From the NCBI GenBank assembly GCA_003342895.1, contig PTFA01000160.1, positions 1,838,156 through 1,902,155 of the forward strand: a stretch of 64,000 nt of DNA, written 5' to 3'. The notes beneath the pieces were generated by a model that did no database searches, was not told the DNA's origin, and was given only the letters and a program-made list of their open reading frames with translations. The position numbers were made by a program, and so were the translations under genes. This stretch comes from Casuarius casuarius (taxonomy: Eukaryota; Chordata; Aves; Casuariiformes; Casuariidae). Positions 27,001 to 39,839 of this stretch are shown piece by piece (within the stretch, counting starts at the first letter, position 1; every line of letters begins with the position of its first letter).

Positions 27001-28764
27001 CATATTTCATCCTCTAGGAAAACAGAACTTGGAGAAGTTGAAGTCTGCAGTTAAATGAGCAAAATAGGAGTTGTATTAAAACTGTTCAGACTGAAGTGAT
27101 CAAGAGAAGAGACTGGAGACTGGAGGAAAAGAAAATCATCTGGTTTGCTTCTATCTTCCAGAAGAAAATGAGTCTGGAAAGAAACAGATTCCTGAGTAGC
27201 TTTCCTGGGAGCTCCAGTAGCCTGGGCCAAGAGATCTTTCGTCTTTAAGCTATGAATGCATTAGGTATTTGTGTACATGACTGTTCAGCACTCTCCACCC
27301 AACCTTAAGAGAAGATTTGTGTTCTGCCCACTTCCTCCATGACGTTTATATAGAGAAATTATGGTCCAGGCCCATCTTTAAAACAGATTTCTATTTTTAA
27401 GGACATGCCTATCTGTGTGCAGGGCAATGCTAATGCTGTCTGCCCCACAACAGGCCGGCAGAGAAGTTCTGGCAGGCGGCCTGGCCAGTGTTTATGACCA
27501 GTGTACTGTGAAAATGACCTGGAATACTCTCCTGGACACAGCTTCTGGTTTATAGTATAGCAGAAAAGTCATTGTCACTGCCAAAAAAAGACAAAAGGCC
27601 ACCAAACAATAACACAGCCATAAATAAAGGCTATAAATATGCAGATGGATGGTAGATAACTACAGGCCTTCTCTCACACACATGGTATCCAGCTTGGAAA
27701 GTGTCCCGTAGGTCAGGTTGTTACTCGTTCGATGTGACATGGGAGTTAGGCCCAGTAAATTAAAGGGTGTCCTTGCTTATAGCCCTCCAGGGACTGGGGA
27801 CACTTAGAAAACCTTGACTCATTTCTAGAAATCTTTGCTCCGTTCCTGCTCTAAATCCCAAATGAAGCAGGTTTGTTCCTCATCATGTCTCACAGTGGCT
27901 GTTTATCTCCATCACCAGTCTGGCCTACTGTTGGCCACCATCCTGAAGGAGACGTCTCAGAGTGGAATAACAATCACTCATTTTTCTATAGGTCCTTTCT
28001 TCAGTTGTGGATCCCAAACACTTAAGCTCTAGTTGAGCCACTGTGTCCCAACAGCAGAGTGTGAAACGGAATGGCAGAACTGCTCTCGAAAATGAAGGCA
28101 CTTCTGGATATATGCACATTGGTAAAGGTGCATGAAGAGGATGACGCAGAGAAAGGCAGAAAAAGGGCTTTCCTCCTGTAATCTTGTTGGCCTTTAAATG
28201 AAGCGCTAAATGCAGTTCTACTGTACGTTAGTTTTTGTCGTCTTCCTGCGAGACAATTGCATGGTATTAGGGGAATGGCCTGGGAATCAAGACACTTGGG
28301 TACAAATCTTCGCTCTGCTGCTGTCATGCTTTTGGCTGTATGATAAGTCTCGTTTTTCACTGAGAGGGGAATTTAAGCCTTACTCAGTGTGAGCTGAATA
28401 AACTTACCTGAGGGTGATAACCGGAATCTGAAATACAGATTGCAGGTTACAACGAGAGATGCTCTTTCATGAGCAACTCAAATTGCTTACCTCTATCACT
28501 GTTTTTTGTATTCAGAAGACTTGATGCTATATGTGCATTTTCCCTTTCTTTAGGTGAATGTAGACTTCGTAGGGCCCTAAGGTTGTATTTTAAAGACAGC
28601 ACTGCAAAGCACCTCTGCATTCAGAAGAAGATGAACAGAGATCTGTACTATGAACTATTTATTGGTAACTGGCACCGCTAGCACTCGCATCTGGCTTGTA
28701 ATGACTCAAAACAGACTTTGTAAAAACAAAGCTGGGAGGTGGCTTTCTGTTTATGTATTTCGTC
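24047..28764. other. Intergenic DNA, no recognisable gene
   Basis: No exon recognised. It contains an AT-rich stretch (24860-25075). Around 27600-27660 there is a MEF2-like CTATAAATA (27631-27639) in dense AT-rich sequence that could be a conserved noncoding element; that is a guess. Confidence 0.5.
24860..25075. other. AT-rich stretch, possible matrix-attachment-like sequence
   Basis: About 215 bp dominated by A/T runs, including AAATATTTTTTCA twice (24891-24903 and 24951-24963) and several T6-T9 tracts. Attachment function is inference from base composition only. Confidence 0.3.
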
Positions 28765-28870
28765 TCATTTTCGTACTTGTGTATTAAACCAGCTTGGCTA
28801 ACGCCATCCACCAACGGGAGCGTCTCCTGTCCTTTCGCGCCTTCCTAAGAGCAGTCCAGCTGTACTCCTG
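28765..28870 (+). repeat. 106-bp dispersed repeat, copy B
   Basis: Same unit as 23889-23994, same orientation, about 4.9 kb away, and without the 53-bp flanks. It keeps more CpG sites (three more than copy A). On the minus strand both copies have one frame of 28 codons ending at the same TAA, which is too short to interpret. Confidence 0.9.
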
Positions 28871-31800
28871 CTTATTGCAGCACTTTGCCTATGGGTCAGA
28901 TATGCTAAATAAGTATAAATGGCATGGTTTTGCTGGGATGTGCCACTTTAAATGGTAAAGAGGAGACATAAATTAGATAAAATCTGATCTTTTTGAATGA
29001 TTTTACAGAGGCACAGACCTGTGTGGGACACAACATATGTTCGGGTGGTTTTGAAGAACGACTCTGTATGTGTCCTATGTTCCCTGTGTGAGAGCAACCA
29101 AGACATACCAAGCTGAGGGGTCAAACAAACAAACAAACCAACCCCAAGCAGGTATTTACAAGCGGGGAAAGCTGAACCTGCACTGCATTATTCCAACACG
29201 AATGAATTCAAATTCATATTGCCCGTGATGTGCAAGAAAAACTCTGAATTTTTGATTCCAAACGTTTGAATATCTACCTTCAAGGGAGCAAAAAGTCCAT
29301 TCTGAATTTGAAACTAAAAATCTCTCTAATGTTTTTGTGAAATGACTGTGCTGAAATACCTCTTCTAGAAAGAAAAGCACAAAGTCAGTGTTTTGGTTTG
29401 GATCTCTCTTTTACTGAAAGAAAGCACATCAGAAAACTGACAAAAACTCCTTCTAGATCAGTATGATTCCCAGCAATGTTTTGACTTTATTAAAGCAATG
29501 CTTTTCAACAAAAATGTTATTTACTGAATGACCTCAGCTGCCAGTGAGTTTAAAAGGAGCTGGCAGTGTTCAGTTTTTAAAAGATACCCCGCTCTTGCAT
29601 TCACTACTCTGCTTGTTTTGTGTGTGTGATAAAATTGAAAACTGAGTCTTCCTTTTAGTGCAAGTTAAAACAGCTGAATATTTAAGGAAGAGAGAAGCAG
29701 TATCTGCTTTTTAATGTATGTAACCGACCTCAGTGACATTGACAATTAGGTGGCTGCTGTCTTGCATACGCACATTAATTCCACGCTCTTCGTGCTGTTC
29801 ATGCTACAGGGAAAGCAAGAGCAGCACAGCTTCACAGCTAAGTGCACCGCATGACTGTGGGACACCCAGCGACTTAATCTGCAGTATAATCCAGTTTCCC
29901 TGAGTATGGGCCAGCACCAGTTCTCTGATATTTTTATAAACAATTTTGAATTTATCCTTAGAAGTAAACCTGTATTAATTAGCTAGTGCTAGTAACACTT
30001 TTTTATTCAATAAAAATACTTGCCTCTTTTGACCAGAAATGTTATAGTGATTTAAGAAAAAAAAAAAGAATCTGTTTTTCTTAGCTTCCATGGATAAACA
30101 TTAAAATGCAAGGCCAGGACTTAAGTTTTAGGGGAGAACAATAATAAGTAGTGCCTGCTGCCCCTGAACACCATGAAGTCTCTCACGGAGAGGAAGCTCT
30201 ATCATGAACTGGAAAGCAAGGCTGAAAAATCAATTCAGAGAATGTAATCAATTGACCTAAAATGAGGCTGCGGATACAAGTGGGAGCAAAAGGTTGCCCA
30301 AAGATCCCAGTACACGAAAAAAATCACACTGATTTGAGCTGACTTCATGCCGTAACCGGCCTTCTGAAACTGCCCTTTGTAATATTCATTTGTCAAAGGC
30401 TGAAATGTTATTTAATTCTACAATAAAACACTGTGGCTGTGTAACAGGCATAGCTGATGCCAGGTGGCTGAGAACAGTTGATTTGCATTGATGTCTACAA
30501 ACGCACATTAGGCAAGAGGTTGTCACTGCCATTGCTGAGTGTCTGCTTAATTATTTATTCTGGACTTCTGGCTGGCTTTGGCACCTGATGTATAGGTCAA
30601 GTTCTGTTCAGTTGCAAATGGACTGCGTATTACTGAAATCAAGGGAGCTATACATATCTGCACAATCAGATGCACTCAGTGAAAACAAGTGAAATTCTTC
30701 CTTGCAGAGAGCTTAAGCTCTACCCTTTACCATAAACAGACTGGGAGATGTTTTTAAAAAGGAGCATTGTTTCTACAGCTGCAATCTAGCAGTACCAGTC
30801 ATGCAAGAAAGACGGAAAAATGGCAGATAGGACTAGCCTGAAGAAATAATATGTTTCCTCTCGTAATATCTTTCCTCTCATTGGCTTGGTCTGGATGTCC
30901 AGGGTGGATTTCTCACTCTCTTCTCTAATGCAAGAACTGGAGGCTGTCGAAATACGTTGTGGGTGTTCAGAACAAATAAGAGGTGCTTCTTTATGCATCA
31001 GGTGGTTGAGCTGTGAAGCTCCTCGTCAAAAAATTCTATGGATATTACCTTTGTATATGGGTTTGGGAGCAAACTAGAGCGTTCAAGAGAAATCTGTCGA
31101 GGGTTACTAAATAAATGCCTGTGCTCTGTTTTTATTCTCTTCCCTCTCTCTGCACTTCTGGCTATTGTCAGAGTCAGGATAATGGACTATGGGATCCCTT
31201 TGTATTGCCCAGGAAGGCCGTTCTGGTGTTCTTAGGTAATTCCCTTTCTGGAATGTTTCCCTCCAGTATTAAATCAAATCCTTGTCTTTACCTGCAAAGC
31301 CTTACATAACTCTGGTAATCCATATGTAGTCCTTTTTGTCAGGTTTATGTCACCTTGTCCTTCTCTCTGTGCCAAGGCTCTCAGCCTCACCCCAACGTCT
31401 GTCAGATTGTCACCTCCACACCTTTACGCAATCCTTTCCGGGCAGCCCCGGTGCGAGCTCAGACTCCCTGTGCTCAGCGTCGTTTTTCTTCTGACATTGA
31501 GATTTGAACTGAGAGATCTTCAAGGCAGGGGCTGTCCTTGGAGTTTGGAAGAACATCTGCCATTCTGAGTGCTGTGCAATGACTGGCAAGAATAATCATT
31601 AAGCAGGGTTAAGGAAGCAGTAAATGTAGTTGTATAATCAGCAGAAGAGGCATCAAGGAAGGTGTGAGCAGTGAGGAGGTGCCTGGGGAGGGCCTACCCT
31701 GCGTTTATGAAAGCAGAAGCAGTGAACGAGAAACCCCTCTCTGGCAAGGTAGAAGTGGTACGTGAGAGGGTCAGAATAGTGATGGAAATGCACCGCATTT

Positions 31801-34800
31801 GTTCAAAGACTGGGGGAGGAGACGTTGCAGCTTTTATTATCTGCTTGATTCTTCATGTAAAATTGATGCACGGGTGAGGAAGAAATAGCAGTATCTCCAT
31901 GGTATCTTCTTCCAGAAATGAAAGGCAAAGTTGTGTAAACACTCAGACATACGCTGATATACCGTGTGTCCCACAGCTACACAGATTACGGCATAAGGGC
32001 TGGTTCAGTACTGTTTCAGCAGTTGTTCCATCTTTGCTCTTTCTGGGAGTGAAGCCAGCTTGCCCTTAGCTAAGATGGTGAGTCAATAAAGAAAAAGATG
32101 ATACCATATCCAAATACACTTTTTTAACTAGGAAGCAAAACCCAGTGAACTTTAAGCACACAATTCCTACTTCTCACAAATATGCAATTATTAGGAGTAC
32201 ATCACAGTAACATCCTTGCTTGTTCTCCTACAGCATCCTGGGACTCCCAGAAAGATTGTCAGTAACATTCCACTAATACTGCCAAAAGAAAGTTTGTCGA
32301 AGGCACTGTGATGTCCTCTAAAGGCTGCAGGGGGGAAAGGTGGGCCAACAGTTTCTATCTGTTCTGTTTTTACTTTGAATCATGCTAAAAGAACAGGTGG
32401 CCAAAAACAGATGTCATGAAAAGCATTAAGGATTATGCAGAATTGTTTTCACTCTGCAAGTAAATCAGATACAAACCGAGAAGATGGGGTATTCGGAGAC
32501 GGCCAGCAGAGGGAATAGGCATTGCTTCTGTTCCTCAAAATAGAAGTGTCTGAAAAGGGGGTGGTTGTTTCATGCGGTCTTTCTGCTGCAGACCTGAAGT
32601 GCCCAGCAAAGAGCTAGGCATACAGGCTGGGGGGGGTGTGAAGGGGCAGAGTGGGAGAGGTACGAGGGCAGCGGCCTGAGGAGGTGGCAACCCTGAGCTG
32701 GAGCAGTGATGAGGCCTTTATTTCTGCCCCTCAAATGAAATTCGGTTTCTTTTCTTTTTTTGTTTTTCCTCTCCTCTGCTTTCCTCTCCTTTTCACCTGT
32801 AATAGGGCTATTGACATCGTTGAGGATTACTCCGAGCAGTGTAAGAAAGTGGCAATTCTGAGATTTGCAAAGCCGCAGGAGGGTTCTGAACTCCAGTTAA
32901 AATGAAGGAGAATTCCATATCCAGACTCTAAGACATCTTTGAAACATCAGCCAAAAATTTTCCAGTTACTTGTTTTTAATACTGTTTTGTTTAGCATTTT
33001 CCCTTTCTCTTTGGTTTACCGTTACTTCTCAGATAGATCTTTGCACCATCAGTAATTTACCTCCTGGAGGGCTGCTCGTTGATGGTGTAGCAAATGAAAA
33101 GAACTGAAAAATCATTCATACATGAAGGTGGCTCTTGGGCTTGTGCTGGATGGTTGTTTGTGAAGAGCGAGTGCATAATTTATTCATCCATTTTCTTAAA
33201 TGCACACTTAGGAAGTGCTCGTGAAAGCGTTTCCAGCCCCCGAGTCCCCTGCTCGCGGCTGATAAGGCCCGCAGGGAAGTGCTGCCAGTTCCTGCTAGGT
33301 CGGTATCTCAGTGTCGGTGCTTCCCATCTCCCTCTGAAGAACCGTTTCTGCGAGCGGAGAGTCGGTCTCCGCAGCGCTCTCATCACGAGCGGGCTCCTCG
33401 TTTCACCAGGCATCCGCACGAAACAGCACAGCACTCCCCCACACGCTGACAGGAGCAAGCAAGCAAATCGAGAAGAGAAAAAAAGACCACATGAGAATAA
33501 TAATCCCCTGTTAGTGGAATATTTTGCACTTTTTCTTTTGCCAGATTAAAATTTATGTTTGGTTTCATTCATTTACTTTGATTGGTTGATCTGTTTATTT
33601 ATTTAAGCACTTTCTGTTGGCAGGACAGTAATGAACCTGCATGGTTAAGAGTACGCTGGCGATGGCCCTCCGGACAGGTACCAGGGGACACAGCCACAGA
33701 TGGGCTTCCTCCGCATAAGCATCTTTGCTGTAGGAGCTGCACTGAGCCCCTTTTGCTGTGGTCCCTACATAAATCTCAGCTGTTAAGAGTGGACTCAAAA
33801 TCTGAACTCCAGACTTAATTGCAACACAGATATGAAAGTTTGATGTTTAACACTCCTAATCTTTGTGCCAGGGTTCATGACCCAGTTAGCTGGAGCTGTG
33901 ATTGCTGGCCTGCAATCTCTGCCTTTCGGAGCTCTTCATCTTCCTATTTGGGAATGTGAAAAAAATTAAAATCATCCCTTGTCCTTGTCTCAAATTCAGT
34001 TTCTTTCTGTTCTCTCCCTGCTGCTGGAGATCTCCCAGGCTGCCCTGCAGTCCTGTTGGCACTGTGCGAGGTAATGTTGCCCCAGACAAAGGCTTGGAAA
34101 GCTTGTGGGGAGTTTATTCTGCAGGAGCAGCACTGAAGGAGGGTGAGGAGGCTGATGGACCACTGCTTCCTTGCTCTTCCCGGCTAGTGCAGGGAAGCAC
34201 AGACTGTGCTGCTGTTTAGGAGGGCGGCAGGCAACCGATGGGCGGGCAGTAACTCCAGGGCTGTAAGCTGGTAGAGTAATTCCATCAAAACCACTTCTGC
34301 TTTACTGTCCACATACTTGTGATTGTTTCCCTTCGGACCTTTATGTAGTCTTGGATCCAGTTTTGCTAATGGCTTTAACTGTATGAAACCAAGTGGAATT
34401 CCTCACTGGATGTTCCTATCCTTTTTCTTCTAAGAAAGACCATTTAAAAAGCATTGGAAGGAACCAAAACCAAGCATGTAAGTCCAGCAAGACTTATGTA
34501 GGCAATAGGAGTGGTGCTTTCCGCCCCTGAGAGTTTTCTGGGACAGATCTATTCAGCCCAATAAGACAATCTAGTCTCTCCTAATGTTCCAGAGAGGTCT
34601 GATCCTACCTCCACTAAAGTCACTTGGAACTGGGCCTATTTATGGCATTTGTCCTCGCTGAAGAGAATATGCAAAACGTTGCTTAGAGCATGATTCCCAG
34701 GGGAGAGCAATCTGTGCGACTCCGAAGCCTTACAATGAATATGCTGTGTTAATGCACAACGCATCACAGTCCCTTTGCTCCCAGACCTGAGCACATTAGA

Positions 34801-35480
34801 AGCGGAGCCACTGGGATGAAGTGAGAGATGGCAAAGATGCCATTTTCAGAATAGGATCCCATTTGAAATATTGGCAATTTCTGACTCCATTGTACTTATC
34901 ACAGCAGGGCAGGTGAATTGTTAAGATAATACAAAATGGATTTGAAAAACAGAAAATGAGAGGCTGTAGAAACCTAAAGTGCATGCTAATGAATCATCAC
35001 ACTAGACTGGCAAGTTTGGTGTACTAATTAGAGTTTGCAAAAGGGCTGCAGGAAGCAGGAATTAGAGGCCGGTAATAAACCAGCCAAGTTCAAGATGTCG
35101 TTTGCCTTGCGTGGCTCTGTATCCTCACCATGGCGTGGATTAAAACCTGGGCTGGAAAGCAAAACACAGATGACGAAACCAGGGTCTCGATGAGCCACGG
35201 GAGCAGCGCAGCCGGGTGATGCAGGGTGGGGAGGGCTCGTGTCCCCCTGCCCAGCTGGTGACACCGCGGGGTGCTGGAGAGCCTGGAGCAGGTACAGGCA
35301 GCCGGAGGGTTACTACAGGCTCGACGGCAAGGCTGCTCCCGTGTGACCCAACGGGGAGAAAATCAATAGCCCCTTACTGAAATTTCCTGCTAGTGAAGTG
35401 AAAGTAAATAGACAGCGAAGCCTAAAATCCGCTACTGAGTTACTGAAACAAGTGAGAGAAACAGCAGGGAAAGAGCAAAA
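28871..35480. other. Intergenic DNA, no recognisable gene
   Basis: No gene recognised. It contains a short (AAAC)n run (29126-29142), a reverse octamer ATTTGCAT (30481-30488) within AT-rich, homeobox-site-like sequence, and the isolated splice-acceptor-like site at 32746-32805. Confidence 0.5.
32746..32901 (+). other. Strong splice-acceptor-like tract followed by a 32-codon open frame
   Basis: A long pyrimidine tract (32746-32797) ends in cacctgtaatag, so a candidate exon would start at 32806. In one phase the next 32 codons are open and start AIDIVEDYSEQCKKV, ending at a TGA (32903-32905). I do not recognise the peptide. It could be a terminal exon of an unidentified transcript or chance. 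Confidence 0.2.
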
Positions 35481-35559
35481 TGCCTCAGTGTGGAAAAACA
35501 AAGCCAAACAGCAGTCTGAAGCGTACCGAGGAGGTCGGGCAATGCAAGGCGGACTGCAG

Positions 35560-36160
35560 AGGCGGTGCTGCCCGGCGGAGAGAGCGCTGCCTGGGAGCTC
35601 TCACCGGAGGCTCGAGGGCGAAGCCTGACTTGCTTTCTGAAACGGGCATAAAAGACTTCTGCTCTCCCCCCTTTTTTTTTTTTTTTGAGGGGGGACCCGT
35701 ACCAGCCCTGGACGTAAACGGTGGGAGGGGGAGAGCCAGGGAGGAGCGAGGCTGGAGCCCGCAGCGGTAACAGGAAACCCCCCGTGGCCCGGCGGCAGTG
35801 ACGGGAAGAGATGGAGCCGGGTGTCCGAGGAGGCGGCGCTGGCAGGACGGGAGCGTCGTGCTCTGCCCGCGGGGCCCGAAGGAGACCGTGCCGTTAGGTG
35901 CCAGCCCTGCTGCGGCCCACGGCGTCCGCAGTCCGGTGGGGTGGCTCAGGCCGTGCCCTCCGCCTCCCGCGTGCCTTCGCGACCCCCTTCTGCCCACGTT
36001 GCTGGGGTGGACGCGGCCTCCGCTCGAGCTGCGGGAAGGGGCCGGAGCTGGACCGTGCCCTCCGGCCCTGTTCCTGGGCATGGTTCTCCTCAGCTCAGGA
36101 AGGGGGGCCAGTTCCCAGGCTGGCAGTGGGGGGGGTGGAGGGAGGGGGAGCAGTGCCAGA
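35560..36160. promoter_or_regulatory. CpG-rich island
   Basis: Dense CpG and GC boxes with open frames on both strands caused by composition. It lies about 11 kb upstream of the first EDA2R coding exon, so it is one of several candidate promoters for that gene's noncoding first exon. A strong G-quadruplex motif on the + strand lies at its right edge (36128-36148). Confidence 0.45.
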
Positions 36161-39100
36161 GATCGTCTTCCACCGCAGCGTCTCCCATGGGACAGTGTCC
36201 CCTAAGGCAATCCCAAGCCTTTTTCTCTTGGATCGCTTGGAAAGCCGCGACTTAAGAAGGAATGGGGGAGAGATCCACAGTATCCGTGATTCGCTCAGAG
36301 GCTCCACATCCCTCCTGACCCCTTCTCAAGAAGACGTGACAGCCTCCTTGTCCCACTTGCTCTTTTGGAAAAGTCAAATGGTTTCTCCCATCTCCGATAG
36401 GAAGGTGTTGGCCCAGGGCCCGGCATCGCCTGCTTCCGAGCAAAAGCAGACGTAGATATAAAGGTCAGAGTCCCCTTTCTTGCCTCGTCTGCTGATTTTA
36501 AGTGGGGGAATTTGAGCCATGGGTAACTGTCCGAAGGGTCCAAGCCCTGGTGGGAAAGAAGGTGCTTTTAGCAGGGATATGGAGAGGAATGAACGATGGG
36601 ATGAGGCAAAGCACCACTCACTCGGGGCTTGCTGTTGCGAAGAACAGCCTGAAAGCAAGATCTGCCTGGCTGTACAGTACCGAGCTCCAATACACCGTCT
36701 GCTCTGGCAGCGGTGCCCGATGCCTGCTTCTGTTTTTACAGTTAAAACTTCAGGTTGCACACAATTATATGAGACAGGTCTAAAGCGTCCTGTCACGCTG
36801 GGCATGGCAGGGGCAGGCTGTGTGGAGTGAAAGGGGGGAAGAGCAGGGTCAACGGGATCGGGGGGAAGAGGTCTCAGGTACTCGGAAAATCTTGCATTTT
36901 TGGCTGAGAAGGAACATAGCAGACGAGTGGGAAGGAGAAACCGGAGAAAATGAGTGAAACTGTAGGGGAGAGTAGGAGGAAGAGAGAGGGGAAAATTTAA
37001 GGCAAAGTAAAAGTAAATCTGTGTCTGTGGTTGCATAATCTTCATAAACTGAGCTTGGAAATGGGAGCATGATTTGCTCTTAGACTTGCTTTGTGCAACA
37101 GAGGTGAACAGAGCTCCTGGCTGCCGATATAAAGTGTTTCAAAGAAAGCATCCAGTGCTCTCTGCTGACGAACGTCGGGGTAGCAGCTTGGTGCAAGGAG
37201 CCCTCGAGTTGTGACTCAACTGCAGACAGCTCAAAGAACGCTTGGCAAATTTTTGAGCTCTTAAGTCATTTTGCAGCAAGAAAAAACAACAAGCAAAGCC
37301 CTCTGGTGATGTGTGAAAATCAAAATTGATTCTGACCTTCCCCGAAGTTCTCGAGAGCAACTTCCAGCCTCCTGTCCATGCCTGTGCGTGGACGTGTATG
37401 CTCACACCTTCCGAAGCACGCGGACGTGCCCACGGTTCAGCCCGTGAGGTGCTACGGAAAGTCAGTCCTACAGGAGCGCTACAAAGGCAAGGCTTGGGGC
37501 AAGAGATAGGCTGTTTTATTAAGTCGAGATAGCTGGGAAAAAAACAAACAAATGAGCTTTCAGGCACAGAAATGAAAACCTTTAGTTTGGAGGCTGTTTT
37601 TTCAAATGTAAAGATCAGCAGATTTGGAACAAGTTGAACCATTAATGCCCTGTAACGGGTACTACAGGTCTGAGGAAGGACTTTAAGCATCAAGAAACTA
37701 GATGCTGTGACATTAACTTTTACAGGCCCGTATCTGAGAGTGAATACGCAGGTTTGAAAGGAGAGGTGAATATCCCCAGCCCAGGCGAGCTTGGATGCTG
37801 TTCTCAGGTGGGCTGAGGATGTAAAAGCTTACATGGCTTTTATGGGCAGGACAAAGTCATTGAGAAAATAAGCCATCAAAATTATTTAACACAAAGATAG
37901 CACTTGTGGCTCGCGATGTCCCTGAAGCAGTTTGCTGGAGGCGGGAGCCTGTTCTGGAGAGGCGTCACCTGCCAGCTCTGTCCCGAGGCCTCTGATCGCT
38001 GCCAGAGACAAGCTGTTGGCAGGTGACCTCCTGGAGAGCGATGCTTGTTCTGGGTGAGCTTGTGATCCGCAGGCTGAGCGCAGCTGCACCCAGCCTCTTC
38101 CACTTCACAGCAAAGCGGTTTATCGAATAGGTGCTTACGCACAGGCGGGTGCCTGGCGGTCCCCCTAGGCTGCGTTCGGAAAGCCGCCCGGCTGCCCCTG
38201 CGCCCCGGGAAGGGGAAGGGCCGGTCCTGCCCGGCCGGCTCCGCGCACAGCCCCGGGGTGGGTCCCGTGGGTGCAGAGGGGAGAGAGCCTGGCTGCCGGG
38301 TGCCGACCTCGGCAGGGAAGAGGGCACGAAGCTGCTAAATCGTTGTCAAGAGAGCGGCAGTCTGGGTGGGTTTGGGGGCACGGGTCCGTTTCAGAGAGTT
38401 GCAGCCCCTCCGTCAGCTGAACCTGGATTTAGGTGGAACCTTAAAATCTGTGTCCTGGCTGTACGTCACAGGTAGCTTCGGACTCACGTTAGACTTGCAG
38501 CGCGGTGCCCCAGACTCGCAGCAGGGGAACGTGCAAGGAGCACTGGAGAAAGCGTGCTGCTCTTGGGAAAGCCCAGCTCGCTTCTGACCCGGGCCTCGGA
38601 GCACCACCAGACAGCGTCTTAGAGAAGCCAAGCGTCTTCTAAACTCCTTTACAAAGAATTCAGCACCAAATTATAACTGATATGTACGGCACAGGCATAG
38701 CTTGTCCAGAGTGATCACGTGAAAAACCTGATTTATTAATGGTCCGAGGAAAGAAACCATGGCCACTGATTGTAGATGGGTAGATGCAGTAAACACCGTA
38801 CTACCAGGCGAGAGAGTTAGCTCCTCTGGACACATGCCCTTATTTTGAGCAATGTAAATGGAAAGGGCATCAAAGAATCAAAAGAACAAAAAAGTCACGG
38901 ATCATCTCAAAGCTGTACTAGTCAGCCGTATCTCAGGCAGTCACAGGAAATTTCTCGTCTGAGAACTAGGAAAATTTCTCGTCTGAGAACTAGGAAAATT
39001 AAGTAGGTCTCAGCCTAAAGCAAGCTTCTCTTTTAGCAAATAAGCCCTGGAGAGATGGCCTTGACCACAAAGCCAGAACTAAAACTGGAGAAGTGTCGGA

Positions 39101-39839
39101 CTGGCATGGATGAGGCTGCAGCCGAAGGCCGTCTGCTCAGCCGAGCACTGAGCATTTCCCGCAGAGCAGCTCCAGCCAGCTTCACCCAGCGGCCAGATGC
39201 CTTGGAGCATTTGCAAGGTGGGAACCTCGGCATTGCTTCCATTGGATTTTAGGATCTCCCCATCTCTTTAAAACATGATTTTGTGAAGCCTTTTGCAAGG
39301 AAAACGGTACCAATGTGACTTCCACACCATGTCATGTGTCCGGTGGATGATCCACCTGTTTCGGAGGGGAGTGTTTGTGTGCGCATGTGTGTGTGTATTT
39401 AGAGCCTGCTTTGCCCCCACGATAGATTCGTGCCTGGATGTGGAGCCATCCAGTGTTGTGCATACTCCAGCGCGTAAGAAAAACCTGAACAGCAGATTCC
39501 CTGCTTCCAAATTCGTGGTTATGCTAACTCACAATACAGGAGTTCTGTTAACTGCGCTTCATAACTGTAACTTAACATGACCCAGCGCATATCGGGTGGC
39601 TGCAGTCACAACACTGACCCTTTCAGGACATGCTTTTCCAGGCCTTAATCTGCAAAATACACCCCAGGCTGTTGAGCATGTAGCACTTTGTCTGACCCAC
39701 TCGTGCTTGCGTTTGGAGCATCAGGCACTGGCACACACGACACAGCTAGTCACCCTGCAGTGCAGCTCTGCAGCCCGCTAAAGCCAGCCTAAGTCTGCGT
39801 TGCTGCCATGGCCCCGGGTGCCTTGCTGCAGGTTCTCAC
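36161..39839. other. Intergenic or upstream DNA, no recognisable gene
   Basis: No exon recognised. It includes a small CpG-rich patch at about 38135-38330, the tandem repeat at 38945-39000 and a GT-rich stretch at 39370-39400. Confidence 0.5.
38945..39000. repeat. Tandem repeat, 23/24-bp unit, about 2.4 copies
   Basis: Unit aggaaa(a)tttctcgtctga plus gaact at 38945-38967 and 38968-38991, then a partial copy to 39000. The two full copies differ only by one inserted A. Confidence 0.95.

Noticed and set aside
33094..33549. 151-codon + strand open frame starting MKRTEKSF
   Set aside because: No similarity recognised and no splice or promoter context.
35485..36081. 198-codon minus-strand open frame and overlapping + strand frames
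   Set aside because: Inside a CpG-rich island where all frames are stop-poor. Composition is Arg/Pro/Gly-biased and it contains a lysine run from the T14 tract.
36519..36830. 103-codon + strand frame beginning MGNC, suggestive of N-myristoylation
   Set aside because: Lacks the Ser/Thr usual at position 6, and no domain follows.
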